DNA from: Falsiroseomonas oleicola
GTDB taxonomy: Bacteria; Pseudomonadota; Alphaproteobacteria; Acetobacterales; Acetobacteraceae
Direction of reading: 5' to 3'
Assembly (NCBI RefSeq): GCF_019029495.1
Contig: NZ_JAERQM010000003.1
Coordinates: 62,001 to 126,000, forward strand
DNA: 64,000 bases
Numbering within the stretch: the stretch's first letter is position 1; every line of letters begins with the position of its first letter. The notes beneath the pieces were generated by a model. It had not been told where the DNA came from and made no database searches. It saw only the letters and a list, made by a program, of their open reading frames with translations. Of this stretch, positions 9,381-17,426 are shown in pieces. Both the position numbers and the translations under genes were made by a program.

Positions 9381-10574
9381 GTGAAACCCCAGAACGACCT
9401 GCTGTCCGCCACCGGCACCACCATCTTCACGGTGATGTCGGCGCTCGCCACGGAACATGGCGCGATCAATCTCGGCCAGGGTTTCCCCGACTATGACGGG
9501 CCGGAGGATGTCATCGAGGCCGCGGCCGCCGCGCTGAAGGATGGCCGCAACCAGTACCCGCCGATGTCCGGCCACCCCGAGCTGCGCAACGCGGTGGCCG
9601 CCCACAACCGCCGCTTCTATGGGCTGGAGGTGGATGCCAATGCGGAGGTCATCGTCACCTCCGGCGCGACGGAGGCGATCACCGCCTGCCTGATGGCGGT
9701 GCTGAACCCCGGCGACGAATGCGTGCTGATCGAGCCGCTGTATGACACCTACCTGCCGGTGGTGAAGTTGCTGGGTGCGATCCCGAAGCTGGTGCGCCTG
9801 ACCCCGCCGAAATGGGAACTGCCCCGCGCCGAACTGGCCGCCGCCTTCGGCCCGAAGACCAAGGCCATCCTGCTGAACACGCCGATGAACCCCACCGGCA
9901 AGGTCTTCACCAACGCCGAGCTGGCCTTCATCGCCGACCTGATCGAGCGCCATGACTGCTACGCGATCTGCGACGAGGTCTATGAGCACCTGACCTTCGA
10001 CGGCTGGAAGCATGTGCCGCTGATGACCCTGCCGGGCATGCGGGAACGCTGCATGCGCATCGGATCGGCGGGCAAGACCTTCAGCCTGACCGGCTGGAAG
10101 ATCGGCTACGTCACCTGCGACCGGTCGCTCGCGCCCAATGTCACCAAGGCGCATCAGAACCTGACCTTCACTACCCCGCCCAACCTCCAGCGCGGCATCG
10201 CCGTCGGCCTGGCCAAGGACGACGCCTATTTCGCGGGCGTCTCCGCCAGCCTGCAATCGAAGCGCGACCGCATGGCGGCGGGCCTGGCGCGGCTCGGCTT
10301 CGGCGTGCTGCCGACCCAGGGCAGCTACTTCATCACCACCGATTTCCGCCCGCTGGGCTTCAACGGCGACGACGTGGCCTTCTGCCGCGCCCTGACGGTG
10401 GAGGCGAAGGTCACCGCCATTCCCGTCACCGCCTTTTACGCAAGCGCCGATGCGCCGAACCACTACGCCCGCTTCGCCTTCTGCAAGGGCGAGGCCGTGA
10501 TCGACCAGGCCCTGGCCCGCCTGGAGGCCTGGATCGCCGCCCGCGGCGCGAACCGCCAGGCCGCGACGGGCTGA
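9381..10574 (+). CDS. PLP-dependent aminotransferase, class I/II
   Basis: 397 residues from a GTG at 9381, with GAGAG upstream; the longer frame back to 9042 reads through the glnB control region and is not plausible. Fold-type I markers include NLGQGFPDYDGP, NTPMNPTGKVF (Asn contacting PLP), CDEVYEHLTFDG (Asp to pyridine N) and SAGKTFSLTGWKIGY with the Schiff-base lysine at 232. The sequence resembles the kynurenine/methionine/N-succinyl-DAP aminotransferase group. Cytidine deaminase begins 1 base after its stop, so the two are cotranscribed. The substrate is not determinable here. Confidence 0.9.
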   Translation: MKPQNDLLSATGTTIFTVMSALATEHGAINLGQGFPDYDGPEDVIEAAAAALKDGRNQYPPMSGHPELRNAVAAHNRRFYGLEVDANAEVIVTSGATEAITACLMAVLNPGDECVLIEPLYDTYLPVVKLLGAIPKLVRLTPPKWELPRAELAAAFGPKTKAILLNTPMNPTGKVFTNAELAFIADLIERHDCYAICDEVYEHLTFDGWKHVPLMTLPGMRERCMRIGSAGKTFSLTGWKIGYVTCDRSLAPNVTKAHQNLTFTTPPNLQRGIAVGLAKDDAYFAGVSASLQSKRDRMAAGLARLGFGVLPTQGSYFITTDFRPLGFNGDDVAFCRALTVEAKVTAIPVTAFYASADAPNHYARFAFCKGEAVIDQALARLEAWIAARGANRQAATG

Positions 10575-10575
10575 G

Positions 10576-10980
10576 ATGGATGCGCCGGCCCTGATGGCGG
10601 CGGCGGAGGCGGCGCGGGCCATGGCGCACGCCCCCTATTCCCGCTTCACCGTCGGCGCCGCCCTGCTCTGCGCCGATGGCAGCATCCAGCCCGGCTGCAA
10701 TGTGGAAAATGCCAGCTACGGCGCCACCCTCTGCGCCGAGCGTGTGGCGCTGGGCGCCGCCGTGGCGCGCGGTCAGCGCCGCTTCACCGCCATCGCGGTG
10801 GCCGGCCCGGCCGGCATCGCGCTCAGCCCCTGCGGCCTCTGCCGGCAGGTCCTGTCCGAATTCGCGCCGGATGGCCACCTGCTGGTGCTGATGCGCGCGG
10901 CGGATGGCAGCCCCCGCCAGGCCACCCTCGCCGCTCTGTTGCCCGATGCCTTTGGCCCCGACCAGCTTCACCCCGGTTGA
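10576..10980 (+). CDS. cdd: Cytidine deaminase
   Basis: 134 residues, the length of homotetrameric cytidine deaminases. Zinc is ligated by Cys53 in the TLCAER motif (CAE with catalytic Glu55) and by Cys86 and Cys89 in SPCGLCRQV. YSRFTVGAAL and NVENASYG form the nucleoside pocket. It deaminates cytidine and deoxycytidine to uridines in pyrimidine salvage. It is translationally close to the aminotransferase (1-base gap) and followed by a tRNA. Confidence 0.95.
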   Translation: MDAPALMAAAEAARAMAHAPYSRFTVGAALLCADGSIQPGCNVENASYGATLCAERVALGAAVARGQRRFTAIAVAGPAGIALSPCGLCRQVLSEFAPDGHLLVLMRAADGSPRQATLAALLPDAFGPDQLHPG

Positions 10981-11040
10981 CGCGACCGCCCCCCGCGCCT
11001 TATCACCCGCGCCCGGGGTCAATCCCGGCCTTTGGCGTGT

Positions 11041-11117
11041 GGCGGTCGTAGCTCAGTTGGTAGAGCGCCAGGTTGTGGTCTTGGATGTCGCGGGTTCGAG
11101 CCCCGTCGATCGCCCAT
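11041..11117 (+). tRNA. tRNA-His (GTG)
   Basis: A complete cloverleaf can be drawn. The acceptor GCGGTCG pairs with CGATCGC, followed by D-arm GCTCAGTTGGTAGAGC, anticodon arm CCAGG-TTGTGGT-CTTGG with anticodon GTG, and T-arm GCGGG-TTCGAGC-CCCGT. A G precedes the acceptor and can pair with the discriminator C, so the G-1:C73 identity element is gene-encoded. Some alphaproteobacteria have lost this pair. CCA is not fully encoded. Confidence 0.95.
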
Positions 11118-11145
11118 TCGCCCACACGTCCAGGAAACAAACCCC

Positions 11146-11931
11146 ATGCAGATTCGCCTCGATGGCCGCACCGCCCTGATAACCGGGGGGTCGAAGGGCC
11201 TCGGCCTCGCCATTGCCGAGAGTTATGTCGAGTCCGGCGCCGCCGTGGCGCTCGTCGCCCGTGGCGAGGAAGCCCTGGCCAGCGCCAAGGCCCGCATCCT
11301 GGGCAAGTTCCAGGGCGCCCGGGTCGCCGCCATCTCCGCCGATGTCGGCACCGCGGAGGGCTGCGCCCAGGCCGCCCGCCAGGCCGCGGCCGAACTCGGC
11401 CCCGTCGACATCCTGGTGAACAATGCCGGCACCAGCCAGCGCGGCCCCTTCATGGAGGTGGATGACGCGCTGTGGCAGGCCGACCTCGACCTGAAGCTCT
11501 TCGCCGCCATCCGCCTGACCCGCGCCGTCTGGCCGGGCATGCAGGAGCGCCGCTGGGGCCGCATCATCAATGTGCTGAACATCGGCGCCAAGGCCCCGGC
11601 CGCCGGCGGCGCCCCCACCGCCGTCTCCCGCGCCGCGGGCATGGCGCTGACCAAGATCCTGGCCGGGGAGGGTGCGCCCCACAACATCCTGGTGAACGGC
11701 ATGCTGGTCGGCATCATCGAGAGCGACCAATGGGTGCGCCGCCACGCCGCCGATCCGCGCGGCATTTCCTGGGAGGACTGGAAGGCCGAGCAGGGGAAGG
11801 CGGTGCCGATGGGCCGGATCGGCAAGGCCGAGGAATTCGCCGCCATGGCCACCTTCCTGGCCTCCGAACAGGGCGGCTATGTCACCGGCACCGCCATCAA
11901 CGTCGATGGCGGGCGCAGCCCGGTGGTCTGA
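11146..11931 (+). CDS. SDR-family protein with degenerate catalytic motif
   Basis: 261 residues from the ATG at 11146, just after tRNA-His. The Rossmann part is intact: TGGSKGLG at 14-21, an Asp at 66 in the ADV motif, and VNNAG at 91-95. The C-terminal half also looks normal (GYVTGTAINVDGG). However, the usual YxxxK is replaced by T158-A-V-S-R162 and the preceding catalytic Ser region reads NVLNIGAK. All three members of the classical catalytic triad therefore appear to be missing or substituted. It may bind NAD(P) without classical dehydrogenase activity or use a different chemistry. No gene name can be supported. Confidence 0.85.
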   Translation: MQIRLDGRTALITGGSKGLGLAIAESYVESGAAVALVARGEEALASAKARILGKFQGARVAAISADVGTAEGCAQAARQAAAELGPVDILVNNAGTSQRGPFMEVDDALWQADLDLKLFAAIRLTRAVWPGMQERRWGRIINVLNIGAKAPAAGGAPTAVSRAAGMALTKILAGEGAPHNILVNGMLVGIIESDQWVRRHAADPRGISWEDWKAEQGKAVPMGRIGKAEEFAAMATFLASEQGGYVTGTAINVDGGRSPVV

Positions 11932-11942
11932 GGCACCCTGCC

Positions 11943-12623
11943 GTGGCGATCCTGGCGATCCTGGGCGGCGCGCTGCTGCTGGCACTGGTCTTCGGCCCGA
12001 CCCTCTGGGTGCGCCACGAGTTGCACCGCGCCGGCACGGAGCGCGGTGACCTGCCGGGGACGGGGGCGGAGCTGGCGCGCCACCTGCTGGACGAGGCCGG
12101 CTTGCAGGCCGTGCGGGTGGAGCCAACAACGCTGGGCGACCATTACGACCCGGCCGCCCGCGCCGTGCGGCTGCTGCCGCAGCACCATGATGGCCGCTCC
12201 ATCGCCGCCGTGGCGGTCGCGGCGCATGAGGTGGGCCATGCGGTGCAGGATGCCTGGGGGGAGCCCGCCTTCCGGCGTCGCCAGGCGCTGGTCCGCCTGC
12301 TGCTGCCGCTGCAACGCGCGGCGCAGGTGGTGATGATCGCGGCGCCGCTGATCTTCCTGGCAAGCCGGTCGCCGCCGCTGCTGGCGCTGAACATTGGCCT
12401 GGCGATGATCCTGCTGGGCGGGCGGGTCGCGGTGCATGCGGTGACCCTGCCGGTGGAATTCGACGCCAGCTTCGGCAAGGCGCTGCCCGTGCTGCAACGT
12501 GGCGGCTACCTGGCCCCGGCCGACCTGCCCCAGGCCCGCCGCGTGCTGCGCGCCGCCGCGCTGACCTATGTGGCGGCGGCGCTGCTCACCCTGGTGGACA
12601 TCGCCCGCTGGTTCCGGCGCTGA
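11943..12623 (+). CDS. YugP-like zinc metallopeptidase (membrane)
   Basis: 226 residues from a GTG at 11943, 11 bases after the SDR stop, with GAGG upstream. An N-terminal membrane anchor is followed by the HEVGH zinc-binding motif at 95-99. Two further hydrophobic segments (about 105-140) and a C-terminal one before RWFRR follow. The order TM, HExxH, paired TMs, VEFDAS and C-terminal TM fits the neutral zinc metallopeptidase family PF04298 (Bacillus YugP). Targets are unknown. The start codon is uncertain, but the frame upstream belongs to a shadow of the SDR gene. Confidence 0.8.
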   Translation: MAILAILGGALLLALVFGPTLWVRHELHRAGTERGDLPGTGAELARHLLDEAGLQAVRVEPTTLGDHYDPAARAVRLLPQHHDGRSIAAVAVAAHEVGHAVQDAWGEPAFRRRQALVRLLLPLQRAAQVVMIAAPLIFLASRSPPLLALNIGLAMILLGGRVAVHAVTLPVEFDASFGKALPVLQRGGYLAPADLPQARRVLRAAALTYVAAALLTLVDIARWFRR

Positions 12624-12686
12624 GGGGTGGGAAGCACGGCAGGCCCGTGCTAGCCCGCCTGGCCTGATCTGCTGGAGGGCGCCGCC

Positions 12687-13496
12687 ATGGCACGAGAACT
12701 GACCGTCGGAATCGCTGGCCTCGGCGCCATCGGCCTGCATCTGGCCCGCGCGCTGGATCAGGGGGTGGAGGGCCTGCGCCTGATCGCCGTCTCCGCCAGG
12801 GACCAGGCCAAGGCTGCCGCCAATATCGCGGACTTCTGCAGCAAGCCGGCTTTGGTGGGCCTGGCCGACCTCGCCCAGGCCGATATCGTGGTGGAAGCCG
12901 CCCCCGCGGCGGTGTTCGAACAGGTGGCGGTGGCCGCCATCGAGGCCGGAAAAATCTTCGTCCCCAGCAGCGTCGGTGCCCTGCTGCCGCGCATGCATCT
13001 GGTGGAGCGGGCGCGGGCCACCGGCGCGCGCATCATCGTCCCCACCGGCGCGCTGCTCGGCCTGGATGCGGTGCGGGCGGCGGCGGAAGGGGATGTCGCC
13101 TCCGTCACCATCGAGACGCGCAAGCCGCCGCGCGGCCTGGTCGGCGCGCCCTATCTCGACCAGCACAAGATCGACGTGACCACCATCACCACGCCCACCC
13201 TGATTTTCGAGGGCAATGCCTTCGACGCGGCCCAGGGCTTCCCTGCCAATGTGAACGTCGCCGCCGCCCTGGCGCTGGCCGGCATCGGGCCGGAACGCAC
13301 CACGGTGAAGATCTGGGCGGACACGACGGTGACCCGCAACACCCACACCATCCGGGTGGAAGCGGCCAGCGCCCGCCTGACCATGACCATCGAGAACGTG
13401 CCGAGCGAGGAGAACCCCCGCACCGGCAAGATCACCCCGCTGTCGATCCTGGCCTGCCTGCGCGGCCTGACCAGCACGCTGAAGGTGGGAAGCTGA
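12687..13496 (+). CDS. nadX: Aspartate dehydrogenase
   Basis: 269 residues. The N-terminal NAD(P) fold has GIAGLGAIG at 8-16. The C-terminal half has the hallmarks of L-aspartate dehydrogenase: VGALLPR, GALLGLDAVRAAAEG, RKPPRGLVGAPYL, the NVNVAAALALAGIGPERT segment and the TRNTH motif with a family-conserved His. The enzyme converts aspartate to iminoaspartate, usable for NAD synthesis or for amino acid catabolism. No nadA or nadC is adjacent, so the pathway role is not fixed. It is preceded by GGAGGG and ends 1 base before a convergent gene. Confidence 0.85.
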   Translation: MARELTVGIAGLGAIGLHLARALDQGVEGLRLIAVSARDQAKAAANIADFCSKPALVGLADLAQADIVVEAAPAAVFEQVAVAAIEAGKIFVPSSVGALLPRMHLVERARATGARIIVPTGALLGLDAVRAAAEGDVASVTIETRKPPRGLVGAPYLDQHKIDVTTITTPTLIFEGNAFDAAQGFPANVNVAAALALAGIGPERTTVKIWADTTVTRNTHTIRVEAASARLTMTIENVPSEENPRTGKITPLSILACLRGLTSTLKVGS

Positions 13497-13497
13497 T

Positions 13498-14118
13498 CTA
13501 CCGCTCCGCGGTTTCGGCGGCGAACATCTCCGCCGCCGCCGCCGCGAAGCCGGCCAGCGGGATCGGCACGCCCAGCGTTTCCCGCCGCGCCGCCACCACG
13601 AAGGTCAGGCGCAGCGTGGTGCCCTGCCGCAGCGTGGCCAGCATGGCATCCGTCACCACCAGCGCGGCATAGATCCCGGCCTCGTCGGTGGTCTGGAAGG
13701 CCAGGCGCTCGGCCGGCGCGCCATCCACCTCCCAGGACAGGCCGGCGGGCAGCCAGGTGCCGTGGGGAATCTGGAAGATCAGGGTGAGGGAGCGGCTTTC
13801 GCGCTGCCGGGTCAGCAACACCTGGGCCAGCGGCCGGTTCTCCGGCCGCAGCAGCACCGTGGTGGTCACCCGGCAGGCGCGGGGCGCGCCCGCCGCCGCC
13901 GCGTCACAGCGCATGTCCCAATGGCGTGTCGGCGTCTCCGCCGCAGGCAGGGGCTCGACGACCGGTGCCGCAGGCTCGGCCTGGGCCAGATCCTGGGCAA
14001 CCGGGGGGGCAACAACGGGGGCAGGCGGCGGCGGCAGGGGCAGCGGCGCCGGGCGCTGCGCCAGGGCGGGCCCGGCCAGCAGCAGAAGGCCGAGCGGGGC
14101 CAGAAGGCGCCGGATCAG
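13498..14118 (-). CDS. IalB-like (invasion-associated locus B family) secreted protein, probable CTG start
   Basis: The first ATG in frame (13914) lies inside the conserved domain (HWDMRCD), so the true start must be upstream. The frame continues through a Pro/Ala/Val-rich linker into a clear signal peptide (LIRRLLAPLGLLLLAGPALAQ region). The only plausible initiator is a CTG at 14118, which overlaps the stop of the upstream ankyrin gene as CTGA, suggesting translational coupling. That gives 206 residues. The mature domain has RxWxxxCD..C, IPHGTWLPAGLSWEVDG and PLAGFAAA, matching IalB, although the family's distal Cys pair is missing. It is periplasmic; the function in a non-pathogen is unknown. 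Confidence 0.6.
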   Translation of the reverse strand: MIRRLLAPLGLLLLAGPALAQRPAPLPLPPPPAPVVAPPVAQDLAQAEPAAPVVEPLPAAETPTRHWDMRCDAAAAGAPRACRVTTTVLLRPENRPLAQVLLTRQRESRSLTLIFQIPHGTWLPAGLSWEVDGAPAERLAFQTTDEAGIYAALVVTDAMLATLRQGTTLRLTFVVAARRETLGVPIPLAGFAAAAAEMFAAETAER

Positions 14119-14783
14119 GGCCGTGCGCTGCGGCGGCTGGGGGTCGCAGGCGGCGTCGCCCCCGCGGGTCGGCCGGCATCGAAGCCGAGGAAGCCGACTT
14201 CCGGCAGCGGCGCCCCGCCATTGCCGGACCAGGGCACCGCGCCCACCGGTTCCGCCGCCACGGCCGGGGGCGCGTTCAGCGGGGCGCGGCGTTGCGCCGG
14301 CGGGGCGGCCATGGCCGCGACCCGGGCTGCGGCCGCCGCGGCGGCGCCGGACGCCGTGGTGCCGGGCGGCGGCGGTGCCGAACCTCGGCTGCGGTCACGG
14401 GCGGAGAGCAGGTAGAAGGCGATCTCGTTGCGGCCCTGATCCACCGCCGCATCCAGTGGCGAAAGGCCGAGCGCATTGCGCGCCTCGATATTGGCGCCGC
14501 GCGCCACCGCATCCCGCGCCGCGGCCAGGTCGCCACGGCCGATGGCATCGAACAGCGCCGCATTGGGCGCCAACGCCGCCGTGCCCGGGGCGGCCGGGAT
14601 CGGTGCCGGGGTGCTGCGCGCCGCGAGGCCCGGGAGGGCCGGCGCCAGGGCGCTGGGCGCGCGCTGGGTCTCCGCCGGCCGGATGATGCCCTGCGCCGAC
14701 GCCGCGGGGGCGAGGATCAAGGGGGCCATGAGGGGGGCCAGGAGGGCGGCGGCCGGCAGGGGCAGTCCAGGGAAATGGCGCAT
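14115..14783 (-). CDS. Secreted ankyrin-repeat protein
   Basis: 222 residues from the ATG at 14783. A signal peptide (MRHFPGLPLPAAALLAPL ... ASAQ) and a Pro/Ala-rich linker precede two ankyrin-type repeats. These read LFDAIGRGDLAAARDAVARGANIEAR and LGLSPLDAAVDQGRNEIAFYLL, at about residues 85-140. A low-complexity Ala/Pro tail follows. Exported ankyrin proteins mediate protein contacts; the partner is unknown. It overlaps the IalB-like gene by 4 bases, so the two are probably cotranslated. Confidence 0.75.
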   Translation of the reverse strand: MRHFPGLPLPAAALLAPLMAPLILAPAASAQGIIRPAETQRAPSALAPALPGLAARSTPAPIPAAPGTAALAPNAALFDAIGRGDLAAARDAVARGANIEARNALGLSPLDAAVDQGRNEIAFYLLSARDRSRGSAPPPPGTTASGAAAAAAARVAAMAAPPAQRRAPLNAPPAVAAEPVGAVPWSGNGGAPLPEVGFLGFDAGRPAGATPPATPSRRSARP

Positions 14784-14851
14784 GATCGGGAAATACAGCA
14801 AGAGCGGCCTGTCAAGGAAGGGCAAGGCGCGCGCCTCACCCGCTTTTGGGG

Positions 14852-15211
14852 TCAGAAGCAGCCCTCGCCGCGATAGCTGAAGCTCTCCACCCGTCCTTCC
14901 CGCAGCGCGAAGGTCAGGTCGCAGGTCGCCATGGCGATGCCGGGCGGTGGCGGCCAGTAGCCGAAGCGCGGCCCCCAGGGGCCGTAGACGGGGGCGTAGT
15001 AGCCGGGCGGTGGCGCGACCGCGACGCCACGGCGCCGCTCGAACTGCAGGAAGCGCCGGCCGTCGGCCTCATGCACCCGCAGCGGCACGCCGAGTTCACC
15101 GACCAGCTCCCCCTCGCTGCGCCCCACGAAGGTGGACAGGCGCTGGTCCAGGCCGGGACCCTGGGCACAGCCGGCGAGCAGCAGGAACAGGGCGGGAATC
15201 ACGGGTCTCAT
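14852..15211 (-). CDS. Small predicted lipoprotein
   Basis: 119 residues from the ATG at 15211. MRPVIPALFLLLAGC is a good lipoprotein signal, with the lipid-bearing Cys at 15. The mature part contains GxxEGELVGELGVPLRVHEADGRRFLQFER, resembling the SmpA/OmlA-like pattern in which a short beta domain follows a helix, and then a Pro/Tyr/Gly-rich segment with two late cysteines. It is probably periplasmic and membrane anchored. The function is unknown. A longer start at 15247 is possible but less likely. Confidence 0.7.
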   Translation of the reverse strand: MRPVIPALFLLLAGCAQGPGLDQRLSTFVGRSEGELVGELGVPLRVHEADGRRFLQFERRRGVAVAPPPGYYAPVYGPWGPRFGYWPPPPGIAMATCDLTFALREGRVESFSYRGEGCF

Positions 15212-15269
15212 GCGGCGGAGGTGGTGCGCCGCCGCCGGCCCGTCCATGCGGATCAGCGGATCTTGAGCG

Positions 15270-17423
15270 TCAGCGCCCCTCCCGCCGCCATGCCAGCAGG
15301 GCCAAGCCGAGCACCATGGGCAAGGCGAGCCAGGGCGGCAGCAGCGGCAGGGCGGTGATGCCCGTGACGCTGTGGTCGCCATTCCGGCGCAGCCCGATCC
15401 AGCCCGTGCCCTGCGCATCCCGCCCCGGCGCCACCCGGCGCAGCTCCGGCACAAGGGGCGTCTCCCCATTGCCGAGCCAGCGCACCGCGCCTCCCGTGGC
15501 CGCGGCGAGCGGCGTCAGCGGCGCCGCATCGGCGCGCAGGTCGGCGACCTCCATGGGGTTGGGCGCGTCGGCGGCGGCGAAGGCGGTGCGGCGGCCATCG
15601 CTGGCCTGCCACACTCCGGCCTGGTTCGCCGGCATCTCCACCACCGCCCGCCCCGCACCGCGCGCGACGGGCATGTGGCGGGAGGTCGCACCATCCGGCG
15701 TCGTCACCGCAATCTCCGGCAGCGCGCCGGGTTCCAGGGACCGGCGGGTGACGGTCATGCTGCCATGTTCGATCCGGGCGGTGAGGTCCTCCTCCTCCAG
15801 CTCCGGCTCCTTCATCGTCCAATGGGCGATGCGGCGCAGCAGTTCCTGCTGCGGGCCGCCACCCTCATGGCCGCGCGACCACAGCCAGATATGGTCCGAC
15901 AGCATCAGGGCCACCCGCCCCTCCCCCACCCGGTCCAGCACCATCAGCGGCGAATTGCCCGGCCCCTGCATCACCGTGCTGCCGGCCCGCGCATCGGCGC
16001 GCAGCGCGCGATACCAGCGGCCCCACGTGGCCTCGGCCAGGTTGGCGCCGTCGGGGCCGAAACTGTTCGCGCCCGGCAGGTTTTCGGTGACGGGATGCCG
16101 CGCGCCCAGCTCCGTCACGAAGGGCCGGAAAGGCTGTTCCAGCAGCGCCGCCTGGGCCGCGCCGGGGCCTGTAGGCGGCCGCGCCGGCAGGATCTGGCCG
16201 AGCGGCGTGGAAGCCAGGCTGGTCGGCCCCGCGAATTCCGGCCCCACCGACAGCAGCAATGCCCCGCCACCGCGCACGTAGTCGGCAATGTTCCTGAGAT
16301 AGACCGGCGGCAGCAGCCCCCGATTGCCAAAACGGTCGAAGACGATCAGGTCGAATTCGCGCAGCTTCACCTGGAACAATTCGCGCACCGGGAAGGCGAT
16401 CAGCGCCAGCTCGTGCAGCGGGGTCAGGTCGTCCTTTTCGGGTGGGCGGAGAATGGTGAAGTGGACCAGATCGACATTCGGATCGGCCTTCAGCAGCCGT
16501 CGCCAGGTGCGCTGCCCGGCATGCGGTTCGCCGGAGACCAGCAGCACCCGCAGCCGGTCGCGCACGCCATTGATGGTCACCACGCTGCGGTTGTTGAGGT
16601 CGGAGACCTCGCCGGGGCGGGTTTCGGCGGTCAGTTCCACCACGGTCTGGCCACCGCGCTCGATCGGCACGGCGATGCGGTGCTCGCGGCCCACCGGCAC
16701 GGATTCGACACGCGGTGGCTGTCCGTCGCGGCGGATGGTCAGGCGGGCAGCCGCGCCCTCATTCGGACGGGCGCCCAGATCCTCCACCACCACGCGCAAT
16801 TCGACGGGGCGGCCGACGATGCCGAAGCCTGGCGCCTCGATCACCCGGATGCGCCGGTCCACCTCCCCGGCCTGGCCGGGCAGCAGCAGGTGGAAGGGGG
16901 CATCGAGCGCGGGCGCCGGGGGCACGTCATGCACCTGGCCATCGGTCAGGGCCATCACCCCGGCGAGGCGGGCGCGGGGGATGTCGGCCAAAGCGCGTTC
17001 CATGGCGGTGAACAGCCGCGTGCCCTGGTTGCCGCCCTCCGGCACCTCCACCGTGCGCAGTTCCAGCTCCGGCAGGCGGCGGGCGCGGGCCTCGATCTCG
17101 TCGCGGGCGGCGGTGATCTGCGCCGGGCGGGCGTTCAGCCCGGCGCTGTCGCTGCGATCCACCACCAGCAGGGCGATGTCCGGCCGGGTCTGGCGGGTTT
17201 CCTCCACCAGCCGCGGATTGGCGAGTGCCAGCAGCAGCGCGGCGAAGGCCAGCGCCCGCAGCCAGGCGCCCCGCGCCGGCTGCCAGCGCCGCGCGCCCTG
17301 CGCATCGCGCGTCAGCCGCAGCAGCGCCGGGACAAGGGCCAGGGCCGCCAGCACGGCAAGGCCGGCCAGCAGCCAGAGGGGAATGACCGGGGCGAAGTCG
17401 ATGCCGGCGAGGGCCTGGTTCAT
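15270..17423 (-). CDS. Membrane protein with VWA/glutamine-amidotransferase-like region (MoxR operon)
   Basis: 717 residues. Two N-terminal membrane segments (about 15-35 and 52-72) precede a periplasmic region beginning DIALLVVDRSDSAG, a degenerate von Willebrand A-like metal site. A class I glutamine-amidotransferase-like fold lies around residues 290-480 (KLREFDLIVFDRFGNRG, GGALLLSVGPEF). A final membrane segment lies at the C-terminus (LPPWLALPMVLGLALLAW). It starts 3 bases after the DUF4159 gene and is the last gene of the MoxR-DUF58-DUF4159 cluster. Such clusters are linked to envelope quality control or aerotolerance (Bat-like), but no biochemical role is established for this member. 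Confidence 0.8.
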   Translation of the reverse strand: MNQALAGIDFAPVIPLWLLAGLAVLAALALVPALLRLTRDAQGARRWQPARGAWLRALAFAALLLALANPRLVEETRQTRPDIALLVVDRSDSAGLNARPAQITAARDEIEARARRLPELELRTVEVPEGGNQGTRLFTAMERALADIPRARLAGVMALTDGQVHDVPPAPALDAPFHLLLPGQAGEVDRRIRVIEAPGFGIVGRPVELRVVVEDLGARPNEGAAARLTIRRDGQPPRVESVPVGREHRIAVPIERGGQTVVELTAETRPGEVSDLNNRSVVTINGVRDRLRVLLVSGEPHAGQRTWRRLLKADPNVDLVHFTILRPPEKDDLTPLHELALIAFPVRELFQVKLREFDLIVFDRFGNRGLLPPVYLRNIADYVRGGGALLLSVGPEFAGPTSLASTPLGQILPARPPTGPGAAQAALLEQPFRPFVTELGARHPVTENLPGANSFGPDGANLAEATWGRWYRALRADARAGSTVMQGPGNSPLMVLDRVGEGRVALMLSDHIWLWSRGHEGGGPQQELLRRIAHWTMKEPELEEEDLTARIEHGSMTVTRRSLEPGALPEIAVTTPDGATSRHMPVARGAGRAVVEMPANQAGVWQASDGRRTAFAAADAPNPMEVADLRADAAPLTPLAAATGGAVRWLGNGETPLVPELRRVAPGRDAQGTGWIGLRRNGDHSVTGITALPLLPPWLALPMVLGLALLAWRREGR

Positions 17424-17426
17424 GCG

